From the NCBI GenBank assembly GCA_023313575.1, contig JAJTTP010000022.1, positions 62,001 to 126,000 on the forward strand: a stretch of 64,000 nt of DNA, written 5' to 3'. Source of the stretch: Eutypella sp. D-1. Lineage: Eukaryota; Ascomycota; Sordariomycetes; Xylariales; Diatrypaceae. Shown piece by piece: positions 14,089 to 24,290 of the stretch (position 1 is its first letter; each line of letters begins with the position of its first letter). Made by a program: the position numbers and the translations under genes. Below the pieces are notes generated by a model. The model worked only from the letters and a program-made list of their open reading frames with translations. It ran no database searches and was not told the origin of the DNA.

Positions 14089-15147
14089 ATGATGCTTTTT
14101 GCCATCTTCACGTTCTGGCTTTCCTGTGCCGCTGCTGGCGTTGTTTACCCGGCAGCTGGCGCAGGCCACCAGGCTCACGACACCACCTCTTATGATGCAT
14201 CAGTTAAGCAGCAGAACGCTGTAGTCCAGCCCGTCCCTAACGCCAGCGAGAAGGGCATCGCGGTTGATTTTACCACCGTTGAGAAGCAGGATATTTCCGA
14301 TCGTCTATACAACTTCACCTCTTCTAAGGCCCAGGAGATGGTTGAGCGAGCTGACACCAACCTCGAAGAGAATGAGGGCATACCCACCAAGTCCACACTC
14401 GAGCTCCATCCCCGTGACCCGGTTGATGACTACAATGCCGAGCATCCTTTCAACCGTATTCCTGACTGGGTCTACTGCTACCATCCTTCTGAGTACCCGG
14501 TGACCCCTACACGCCATGAAAGGATGAACATCCTTGCAGCGCTGGAGGCTGGCCTGGAACTGCGCGACGATGACATCTGGAACCGTCCCCGCTTCGCTGG
14601 TATCCGCTACCCCCACATCATCGCATGGACCGACTTCTTCTCACAGACTATTACCCATGTGCGCCGCCTCAATCTTGGTCACGCCCGTGGCGACCCTTTC
14701 ATGTTCCCCATCCTCAGTAAGTCGCCTAACCTTTACTATTCCATATCTCCTGATTCGATGCTACCCTTTTGGGCATCGGGATTTAGAGAATATGCCGTTT
14801 CTCTACTCGGCATGGTGGTGTCGATGCGGTCCTGGTTATGAAATACTTGCTAACACTCGATACTCATAGTGGGCGACAATAACATCTTCCGTGATGGTGC
14901 AGCTCCCGGCCCGGACCGAATCATTTTCGATGAGGAGGGTACCTACCTTGGAATGATGACATTCCGCGGCAATGGCTGGTGGTGGTGCATTCCGGTATTT
15001 GACCCGATCATCCCGGACCAAGGTGCCTCTGCCCGGGGCGTCCCCGGCGCCGATGAGGCAGCCATGGAGACCCCGCTGCCCACCAACCTTGGCTGGATCA
15101 ACGCCCCCAATCCCTGGGTAGGCGGCTCTGCTGGTTCACCCATGTAG
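14089..15147 (+). CDS. Predicted secreted protein, function unknown
   Basis: Exons 14089-14716 and 14870-15147 give 301 residues. The intron has GTAAGT, a GCTAAC branch site and ATAG, and splits a Met codon. The start MMLFAIFTFWLSCAAAG is a clear signal peptide; an acidic/polar linker follows (about 25-120), then a compact region rich in aromatic residues with PDWVYCYH, a His/Arg-rich middle (ITHVRRLNLGHARGD), and GNGWWWCIP near the end. Cysteines are few. Codon use looks normal and the frame is long, so it is probably a real gene. I do not recognise the family. It could be a wall-associated or effector-like secreted protein, but nothing in the sequence shows that. Confidence 0.65.
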
Positions 15148-15639
15148 GAGGAGGACATGGCCGATAACACCCAACGTGTTATATGGGGTAGAGAGCGAGA
15201 TGAATGTGTGCGCCTGATGGCTGAAATGCTCGTTCAACACCTTGTTACACAATTCTCAAAGCCTCTCACCAAGAATACGAAGGAGACGTTGGGTTGGCTA
15301 TCTTGCCCCACTTGCCGCTTTGCTGGACACAAACTTTGGAAGACCTCACACGATGAGACGAGTCAGTTGGACCTGTTAGTGTGCGACACGGATATGACGG
15401 CCTCATGACGTCAATCAGTCACACAGGAGGATGAATTCACGGTATATAGGCGGACTTCTTGCTCTATAGAAATGAACCAATCAACATGACCTAAACACAG
15501 TAAACTAAAACAAAGCCACTTGCCCGTCATAAACATGCCCGTGTTTCTCGCAACAGTAAACCTACCACTATACAACATTGACGTGACTCTACCACCGTAT
15601 ACTTTCACTAAGCGATCAGAAGATAAAATAGAAACCACG
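15148..15639. other. Intergenic, 0.5 kb
   Basis: 3' flank of the secreted protein gene and 5' flank of the small hydrophilic protein gene. No gene recognised. Confidence 0.6.
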
Positions 15640-15975
15640 ATGGCTTCTCAGGGTCCCTTCAACCAGAAGACAACAGAAGGTGCCAAGCAAGACGTCGCGA
15701 AGGGCCAGCAAGCGGGAGCTACTGCGGGAGAGAAGCGCGACGAGAAAGTCGTCGAGCCCAATACCGAACCCAGTACCGAACCGGGCCCGAAGATCTTGCC
15801 CACCCATTACCGAGGCTTGCCCAAGAACTGGGAGAAGAATCGCCAGCGTAAGTACTTCCCCTGTCGCGTGCGTGCGATACTTGGGACTGGTCGCTTATAC
15901 CCAACCCCGCCCTGCGTGCCTGCCATGTATTGACGACGCGCCATTGCAGCTGCAGATAAGCAAGATAAGAAGTGA
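15640..15975 (+). CDS. Small hydrophilic protein, function unknown
   Basis: Exons 15640-15847 and 15950-15975 give 77 residues. The protein is rich in Lys, Glu, Gln, Pro and Thr, has no Cys or hydrophobic segment, and ends in a run of charged residues. The donor is GTAAGT. Two acceptors six nt apart (ending 15949 and 15955) both keep the frame and reach the same stop, giving PAD or H at the junction. A repeated NTEPSTEPG segment sits in the middle. It is likely disordered. I do not recognise it; the evidence is a good start context, clean splice sites and a sensible protein composition. Confidence 0.5.
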
Positions 15976-16726
15976 AGAGCGGGCTGACTTGAAGCTACAT
16001 ACATGGACCTCGTACACTATTACGGGTAGCAGTGCACAACAATGGGTGGCTATAGCGAACGGCGAGCGCCGGGCCGGGAGTGCGAACTTGAGGGGCAGCT
16101 ACTGGAGAAATGAGGCTAGTGAACGGCGGGGGGCGTGCTACAAAGCTGTACCTATCGGTTATTACAGGCAGCGTTGAATGCATAGCATGGCATGAATAAG
16201 CCGCATGAAGGCCTTCTAGACTGGTTGGTTGCCATTCACCAGCCCGTGCTACCGGAGACATACTACGCCTGAAGTTTCAAAATAAACAACTGCCCAAATA
16301 CAATTTTACGCCCCTATCAGCGGGTGAGAGCGTGGTAAGACCCGCCCTAAATCGCCGAGCTAGCATATTCCTATCAACCTGAACAATCGCGTCCTCCATA
16401 ACGCCTATGTTAACGTGGGTCACATTTCTCTGTGGGGTAGCTATGTAGTAATATCTATGACTGGATGTCGGGGTGTTCGGGGCGGGACCACGGAGAATAC
16501 GTCGCTCAACTCGGCCTTGTATTGCTCAAGTGCTCGATATGCTTGATCAATGTTCACGTGTGAAGGAGGCACAACTCTGCACCAAATGGATTGGACCGAT
16601 TGCCACAATAATATATAGAGCGACATCTTCCGTATCTAGATGGCACATATAGTGTATATCAATATTCGATGATGAAGGCTCTCTTTCTTAGCGGGATCCA
16701 GGGCATAGATGCCTTCCATACCGTAC
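15976..16726. other. Intergenic, 0.75 kb
   Basis: Holds the 3' flanks of the small protein gene and of the SET/MYND gene, which converge. No gene recognised. Confidence 0.6.
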
Positions 16727-18524
16727 CTAACCATCAACTACAGGCCAATACTTCTCATCCACCCCGGCCCAGGAGAGAAGCTTCTCATGTGCCGCCCTGA
16801 AGCGCTCTTGAAATTTAGGTGAGCCGGGAAGTGGATCTTCGGTGCCTTCAACAGTGTCGTCGAACCACTTCCGCACTGCGCGGGTATAGGCTGTGTCGGA
16901 GCCAAAGGTTTTCTCTGATGCCCGAAGGAGCATATGCAAGAGCCCATGATACACGTCCCAGAACTCTTTGCTATTCAGGAACGTCTTGTCCCGGAACGCG
17001 GCCCTGTTGGGCGGCTGGACCACGATGGCGGTCATGAGGCGGATGAGATCGTGCAGGTCGTACACCCACTCCGGGCCGAGCTTCCAGTCGGTGAACGCGC
17101 AGCCCTTGACGCCGCACTGGAATGCCGCCACGCCGCTGCCCCTAAGACTGTGCATGTTTCCCAGTCGCTTGTAGAGCAGTGGCACCGGGTCCAGGGTGTC
17201 CGGCCACCGGCTCGCGGGGAACGCGTCGTTTACCAGGTTCCGCGCGTGCGCCTCCAGCTTCACGAGCGGCAGCCCGTCGGCGGCGGCGGGCGACGTCTGC
17301 AGCTCCACGATCGCCCGGTTGATGAGCTCCGTGAGCTCTTCCTGCGTCTGCCGGACGAACTCGATCTCGTCGGCGTCCCCCAGCGTCCGCTGTTTGTGCT
17401 TTTCGAACTCCCTTTCACATCGTGGACCTGGGCCGTTTCGGATGTTCAGTCGCCAAATGGAATTACAAAGCAAAAAACAGTTCTGGTCACTCACATGTAC
17501 ACTCGAAGAAGAACTGTTCCTTGAGCCGCTTACGTCGCATCAGCACATCGCATGTTACGTCCGTGTAGCACTGCATGAGCTCTTCGCCGGCCTCGACCTT
17601 CCGCAGCGAGCGGACGCGGAGTTTGCTGCCTTCGAAGATCGTGACGACGTTCGGTTCGCAGGAATGGTTCATCAAGGACATAGGTACATCGACCGCCGTG
17701 CCTAGTGCATGCGCCTGCCCACTCTCACGGATGACGACGTTGTTGGCTTGAATCTGGGCCGGCAATGTGTTAGACAGCGACCTCAGGGATGCACAATCCC
17801 GTAAACTAGACAGATATCCTACATACCGCACAGTAAAGTCTCGATACTGCATCGGTGCTTCGACTTGTTCCAGTGCGTTCCTTGGCGGCTCTTGCGATTT
17901 CGTCTATGGATCCGGCGTCGGGCCCTGTTAAACGGCTCCCGTGATGGGTTTCTAGGCTGTCCAGCGCTCGCCGGTCCATAGGCGGCAAGAGGCCGTGCTT
18001 CTCGCGAATTAAAATTCGATCCAATGCACGAACCCTCGAGCTCAGCTCCGAAGACTTGGATGTGAGGTTGCATTCATGCTTATGGTACGCCTCCCAGGCC
18101 TTGTCTCGACATGACTACCCAACATTGCCGCCAGTCAGTCTGTCTGTGATACTTCGAACCTGGACCTTTAACTTACTTCTGAGCAGTAATAACATTGCTC
18201 GCATTTCGTGCAAGGAATCATGTCCGGCACAACATCGTCCTTCGTGCGGAACCGCCCGCTCGGGTGCACCTTGGTCAGGGTGTTCGCATAGCAGAGGTCG
18301 CAGACGCTATCTGCCAACCCTTCGGCAACGCATTCCACGGCCGGCGCAGACCGAAAAATTTCCTGTCCCTCCGACACGGCCTCTTGGGTAAAAAGTCCAG
18401 AGCCCGCCAGGGAGACGGCGGATTCCCGAATCTCCAAGGGGATGCTTCCGACGATGCTTCCGAGTATATACTCGCAAAGCTGCGCATCGCCGTGGAATGT
18501 TCGGTTTTCGGCGGACATGTTCAT
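16727..18524 (-). CDS. SET and MYND domain protein (SMYD-like lysine methyltransferase)
   Basis: Minus-strand exons 18524-18177, 18114-17827, 17753-17495 and 17427-16727 give 531 residues. The SET domain is split by a MYND zinc finger, as in SMYD proteins. MYND cysteines start at CDLC (75-78) and continue through CTKC (105-108), YYCSESC (112-118) and HKHEC (127-131); the intron at 116 falls inside the finger. SET core motifs are NHSCEPN (241-247) and GEELMQCYTD (268-277), and the post-SET cluster CTCPRC is at 297-302. The C-terminal 230 residues would be the helical SMYD tail. Such enzymes use S-adenosylmethionine to methylate lysines of histones or other proteins. An upstream ATG pair (18524 and 18518) gives two possible starts. 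It is divergent from the cupin pseudogene. Whether it influences the nearby cluster is unknown. Confidence 0.88.
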
Positions 18525-19404
18525 TTTCCCCCGGCATAGATATAATCAATAGGTTATATATTATGATTATTGCTAATGAGTACACTATTGAAAATCATCT
18601 ATTATAAATCGGGTAATGTTGCCTATCAAGTCGGTGCGCGCCCCGTACTGATGCCCCCTAACCAACGCTGTTATAGTGGTAGTGGGGAGGACGCTGGATG
18701 ACGTCACAACACATGGAACAGGGAAACTTGAATAGAATTGAATTGCCAGGGAGACATCTTACGATATCGGGACTGTCCTGCATTTCAAAACTTGATTATG
18801 CACATATAACCCGTTTCTTATATCAGTAGGTAGTGACTGATAGTATTTATTTTCCATTTGTATTTATCGACTTCGTGAACCCAGCGCAGTGTATACTTCG
18901 TATGCTATATAGCCTCTACACTTCAATAAGGGGCTTCCTAGTCTCTTTAATTAACACGTCCAGTTACCTAAGATTATGCAGTCTAGTGATACGACACGGT
19001 ATTCGGCAACGCTACATGAAATTTCGAATGGTATCAAACTTCTATCCATTATGAATGGTGGACTTCATGATGGTTTTCATATTCGTTGATGTTATTCTCA
19101 AATTGGTAAGTACTTAAGTATAGGTTGGTTCTACATTGTTCACGGCAGATAGGGTACATGCTACAGCACTCCACAGGGCGAATAGGGGGCGCTAGCTTGC
19201 AGGCAATGTTAGGTCAGTATGACGCTCCAGTGAAGCTATCCTCTCCCTTCTATTTCTACGCTCCCAATACGCACGCAATACCCGTGGGCCTGGTTGAATA
19301 TTGTAACAACCTCATGATCTTAAACCATTTCAGGGCCGAAATCCAGATAAAATTCTGACCAGAACACCGAATGTAACCGTTCCCACCACCACCCAACAGC
19401 AGCG
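18525..19404. other. AT-rich divergent intergenic region
   Basis: About 0.9 kb between the starts of the SET/MYND gene (minus) and the cupin pseudogene (plus). It would hold both promoters. No gene recognised. Confidence 0.6.
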
Positions 19405-19810
19405 ATGCGTGCCAAATTAATACCTACACCGCTAACTTCACTGCGGGTTTCTCGGCACAGCATCCCCGCACATAACCTCATTCCCAACACCAGCATCCAG
19501 AACAAGCCCCTGCTGCACTACCATGGGGCTTTTCCGCCGGGATCGCTGACGGCGTCGGCAATAGAGTCACATCTCGGCTCGGTGGGTGTCGTCGAGCCTC
19601 AATGGCGATTTACCATGTACAGCACCACCCACTTCCACTCCACGGCCCACGAAGTGCTGTGCATCAGTCGAGGGAAGGCGAGGAAAACCCTGGGAAAGTG
19701 GAGATACAGGTAGAGAAGGGCGACGTCCTTGTTCTGCCTGCTGGTGTTGGCCATAGGCTGCTCGAAGACCTCACGGACAGTGGTGGCTTTGATGTTGGTT
19801 GTTAGTGGTC

Positions 19811-19834
19811 ACTGGTATGGACCCACATACCAGT
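19811..19834. repeat. Perfect inverted repeat, 9-bp arms
   Basis: Arms ACTGGTATG and CATACCAGT are separated by six bases. It sits in the putative last intron of the cupin pseudogene, 36 bp before a second perfect hairpin. Confidence 0.7.
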
Positions 19835-19870
19835 AGGAAGTACCTATGTACCTATCTCCCGTTTATATAA

Positions 19871-19893
19871 GGATACGGGCGAAGCCCGTATCC
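19871..19893. repeat. Perfect inverted repeat, 10-bp arms, 3-nt loop
   Basis: Arms GGATACGGGC and GCCCGTATCC flank GAA. This is a strong GC-rich hairpin in otherwise AT-rich DNA, followed at once by an AGAT microsatellite (about 19898-19910). Confidence 0.75.
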
Positions 19894-20147
19894 CTCTCAG
19901 ATAGATAGATAGACCTTAGACCAGAATACCACACCAGTCTCACCACCTTTCGTTATTGTTATTGTTATTCCTTTTACGTACGTACCTACCAACATTTGAG
20001 ATGGTCGGCTCATACCCTACGGGCTATAATTGGGATATGTGCTATGGGAAGAAGGGTGAGGAGGGCAAAGTACAGAGCATTGCGAAATTGCCGTGGTTCA
20101 GTAGAGACCCAATCTACGGGGATCGGGGGCCGGTGCTAGATGTGTAA

Positions 20148-20643
20148 AAATGGAGAGACCTCCTGTATTGAGTAGCTTTATTGACGTCTTCCTGCAGTAA
20201 TTATAATAAGCACACGGACTACGAATCGTGCGATAGATGAAAACAGTGGCTTTTATTCTAAGCTACGATCACTATACTGACGTTGCGATACCGATGGTGG
20301 GCAACCGTCCGCAAGCCAGAGTGTCAGTGATGTGTAGCAAGATGATGAAAAGGGAAAAAGCTAAATATAGAATGCCCTGTGCCAAAGGATATAGCTATAG
20401 AGCGATATAAGTGGGACGGTCACTGTAATAGTGGGACCTAACAGTAATGGCATCGGAAACTTGAAACTACTCCCTACACCAAAGGTGAATGTAAATACAG
20501 GCGATGTATGTATATTTCTATGACGCTAACTCCCGCTACTTAGGATTAGACGGGCTAAAATACAATAATAGACAAGAACCAGGGTAAATCAAAACTAAAT
20601 ATGGCAAAACTCCAACACCCGTGATATGCGAGACTCCATACAC
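20148..20643. other. Intergenic, 0.5 kb
   Basis: AT-rich convergent 3' flanks of the cupin pseudogene and the FAD oxidase gene. No gene recognised. Confidence 0.6.
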
Positions 20644-22524
20644 TCAAGCTTTGCTCAGCAAGAATCCGTTATTCTGAATTTCCTGGAACACCTGGTGCGA
20701 ATCGTAGGATCGGCTGACGGCTGTAAGCCTCTCAACGGACTCGGCCCCGTAGCTCGCGATGACGTCCTGGAAGGAACCGGCATCGTTCATGAAGCGGTAG
20801 TCTAGGCCGACACCATGGCTCTGTGCCGCGTTCTGCGTATGCTCGACCCAGTCTTTGACGGCGCCGATGGCCGCCTCGTCGTCGGCCTCGTTAGCCCACT
20901 CTATCGTGCTTTCGAGGACTTAGAAGAAAAACGTGTTAGTACATGGTAACGGTTGGTGGATGAGTGGTGTTACTTACAACTTTGCGATACGGCCTGAATA
21001 TTCGTCGGGTTTCCGCCTTTCGACAAGGTTTGCTCTACGGCCTTCGAGGAGTAGGGCTGAACAACCAGGGACATGCTCGCGCCGATTGACTCGGAGACCT
21101 TGCCGGATAGATCCTGGAAAGTCTCCAACGTGTCCTTCAGTAAAGCCTCGTCCCACTTGACGGTGACAGTGGATATTTCCCTCCTGTGGTCATATGGTGA
21201 GCAAATACGTCTCCGCCAGTGCTGAAAAGGATGAGGTGGCTGAGCAATACGGAAATATACATACCTAGCGGGAACAATCGGCGACGCACTGATTTCGTTG
21301 TTCAGATCGATCCATGTCGTCACCTTAGATTCCATGACTTGTTGAACGGACGGGATGTCGTAGAACATGCTGAAGACCTCGGGCCGCTCTTCGGGTTTTC
21401 CGTATATGAAGATCAGAGTAACGGTATCGGGGGTGAATGTAGCAATAAGTGACGCATGGCTATCATCCTCTGCGGCTTCACCATGCTTCACCAAACCCTC
21501 AATGATAGCGTCGAATTGGGTCGAGTTATACACGTAGCCCTCGACCCAAATCTCGCTGTTCGGCACCGTCTCCACCTCGAACTTGGTCACGACACCAAAG
21601 TTGGGACCGCCACCCTTCAGAGCCCAGAACAGATCAGGGTTTTCCTGAGCGCTAGCCGAGACGATCGTGGAATTCGACAAAACAACCTAGAGTAATCCAG
21701 GCCGTTAGTTGCTTGAACATAGGCAATGCGAATACCATATGGGATATAGGTCTAGTTTGCTCACCTCAAAACTACGGACCTGGTCCGCGGCCATGCCGTA
21801 TAGATTAGCGAAGTGCGAAAGGCCGCCTCCGAGGAGATATCCGCCAACACCAACGTCGTTGATACGCCCTCCCACGACGGTCTGACCAGAAGACTGAAGA
21901 GTGCTATACACGTCGCCGAAGCGACTTCCGGGGCCGATGCAGACTGTCGAATCGCCGCAGTCGGGAGAGACTTCGTTAAGCTTCCTCAGATCGAGGACAA
22001 TGCCGTCTCCCGCCACACTGGCGAAGCCCGTGTTGGGGTTATGTCCACCGCTGCGGATGGAGAACTTGGTCCCTAGGAAGCTGATCGTCGACATGGCCTT
22101 GGAAACATCCTCAGCCGATGCAGCCTCGACGATGCATGTGGGCTGTAGCCAACAGGTAGATGACCTAGTGAATTTGGTTAAGACTTGATCTGATATATGT
22201 CTACATCATTCAATATAAGAGGCTGTAGACATACCAGTGTGATTGTATTAGGTCATCAAAACTGGCAGAGAGTGATCCGAAGAAGCCGTTCTCAAACAGC
22301 ACCTCACTGACGCGGCAGGCCAGATCAGCCCGGGAGGCGGCATCGTGGTCGCCATCCGGAGTATATCCGTCGAGTATAGAGCTGACTCTAGTACCATCCT
22401 CTGGAGATATGTCTAGATGAGTAACGAAATCGCTGACAGTGGATATATCACTGTAGACCTTGGCGGCAGCGATTTGCAAAAAGGAAAGCCCCAAAGTCAG
22501 GGGAAGGAACCGCCAAGAAGACAT
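20644..22524 (-). CDS. Secreted FAD-linked oxidase, berberine-bridge-enzyme-like
   Basis: Minus-strand exons 22524-22235, 22164-21765, 21686-21265, 21183-20978 and 20918-20644 give 530 residues with all phases closing. A signal peptide (LPLTLGLSFLQIAAA) starts the protein. The FAD_binding_4 domain follows, with RSGGHN giving the flavin-linking His138, then VGGYLLGGGLSH and YGMAADQVRSFE, and later FWALKGGGPNFGVVT. A BBE-type C-terminal segment ends it (SYDSHQVFQEIQ). The Cys used for a second flavin bond in berberine bridge enzyme is not seen, so single covalent attachment is expected. Such enzymes oxidise alcohols, sugars or pathway intermediates with O2. It lies 1.8 kb from the cyclase gene on the same strand, so it may be the left-most cluster member or simply a neighbour. 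Confidence 0.9.
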
Positions 22525-24290
22525 GATGACTAAGTTATGTTATATAATGAATGTAGGCAAGGAAATAAGAAAGAAACACTTCCCAACAAGGAAAGGGGGA
22601 AGATCAAGACGAGAAAAGCTGGAGAGATCGACTGGTCACCTAGTCCGGTGGCTCACCAAGAAAGAAAAAGAAAACTGGAAAGGAAAACCGCCTGGAGAGA
22701 ACATCAACTTCAGACCCGAAGACAGCACCATCACGACTTGATATATAATTCAGCTTTATTGATTCGTCCATCACGTCGTCGACTATGTGGTATATAATTA
22801 GAAACACACAGCCGCTATACTGGCTCCTGCTCTCAAGCATCATTACTGTGACCCAAGCGTCTCTTATCCGTATCGTACGAGAGCCAGGCCGTGCCACAAG
22901 ATTCATCCCATAATAGAAGCTCAAAGGCACGCTCAGGCACCGGAATCCCTAGGAACTGGTTGTCTTGAGTTATTGCCTGTAGATGGTACCTGACATATCC
23001 TCGACCTCGTGGCACAGGGGAGAAAGAGAGAGCTGATCGGCAAGGGTCCGAGCTGAGCCCCTGGTCTGCCCTAAAATTGCTGACGGGGGCACATTAGTGG
23101 CCTCCACCTTCCCCATACCAAGGCCACCTGAGTAGGCGAGGCGAGCACGCAGGCTATCGCATAGTCAGCTCTACGATAGTCACATACGCTAGCTGCTGAA
23201 ATTGACTTTCCCCAAATTGGCCTTCCCGTCGGAACATATCCGAATCTATCGTGCCCGAATCAACTTACCTGTGCCGGCGCATCAAAAAGGACCCGGTAGG
23301 GGCTGTGCAATCAAATGAATGACTGATTTGCAGATCTCACTGTAGCCAATTTTCCCATGCTTATGGATTTCAGGAGGATAGCTCTGCATTGCGGCGTAGG
23401 AACTACTTAGCGAGCAAAGGTCTAGGCTCACCGTCACGTACTTAGTCGAGAGGGATCACGATGGTGACCTCGGAACCCCTCCACACAGAAATATTCCCAA
23501 TCTGAAGTTGAAGGGGCCAGATTGGATTATATATCATGCGACGCTTCGCTCGCTAAAGAGATGGAACTTGGCTTGCTTATTTTCAAGAATCATGGAGCTC
23601 ATCCGAGAGTAGGCTGGAACTAAAACCTCACCGTAGGTTCGAAGTCATTGCAGGCCTTTTCTAAAATGGCATTTATGGTCTATCGGATATTTAACGTAAA
23701 AAATGTAAGAAGGCAGCAGTGTTAAAAAAAAATTCCCCCATGTTTGGCAGGTCGATTTCAAGTATGAATTCCTGTATCTCCATTACTATATCCAAGGAAC
23801 GATTCCTTAATCAGACACTGTTTCGATATTAGACCCGCTAAGTAGCCGATAAGTTACAGTACGCTATTTTGGTCTGATAGGGCTGTTAGCAGATATCATT
23901 ACAGGGGCCGCGCCCTGTGCACATTATAAGAGTACTATAAATCAACTTGCCAGGTTCCGAGGAGTTTTCTTTTTAGAACACTGCTTTTGTATGATACATA
24001 GTTAAATGAGAATGTAATGCTAATTGCTAATTGAGTACCTGGGGCCGTCCGGATTCCTATCAGATATGTCATTTTACGTTCGTTCTCTGGGATACTTTCG
24101 GATGTTCATTCGTCGTTGTCACTTGTGTTCATGGGACAGATGGCTAGACCAAATAGATAATAAGATCTCAAGATTGGATGTAGCCTGCTTGAATGATCCA
24201 GACACGTAAAATACATAAACGCCTAGTTAAATAACAAAATACCAATTTACAGACCAGTTGAAATTTCAACATACGACGTGAAGACAAAAT
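22525..24290. other. Intergenic, 1.8 kb, AT-rich
   Basis: Holds the promoter of the FAD oxidase gene and the 3' flank of the diterpene cyclase gene. No gene recognised. It is a candidate left boundary of the cluster. Confidence 0.6.

Larger units (their letters stand above)
19405..20147 (+). pseudogene. Cupin-domain protein, frameshifted
   Basis: The first segment from ATG 19405 reads a cupin N-terminus ending in the metal-site region THFHSTAHEVLCISRG. At about 19676-19684 the frame must shift to continue with NPGKVEIQVEKGDVLVLPAGVGHRLLEDL, the second cupin motif. The last segment from 20001 (MVGSYPTGYNWDMCYG to the stop at 20147) fits after a putative intron 19794-20000. No intron can explain the shift, because no GT-AG pair of workable length is present. 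The eight bases AGGCGAGG at the break serve both as the end of the first frame and the start of the second, as expected for a deletion between short direct repeats. Family members of this type are small single-cupin proteins of unknown role. A sequencing error is the alternative. Confidence 0.7.

Noticed and set aside
16934..17524. 196-codon plus-strand frame
   Set aside because: Antisense to the last exon of the SET/MYND gene; Arg/Leu-rich shadow.
23635..23660. GGTTCGAA sequence resembling a tRNA B box, and similar ones elsewhere
   Set aside because: Flanking bases do not pair as a T stem and no A box or acceptor stem was found; no tRNA is called.
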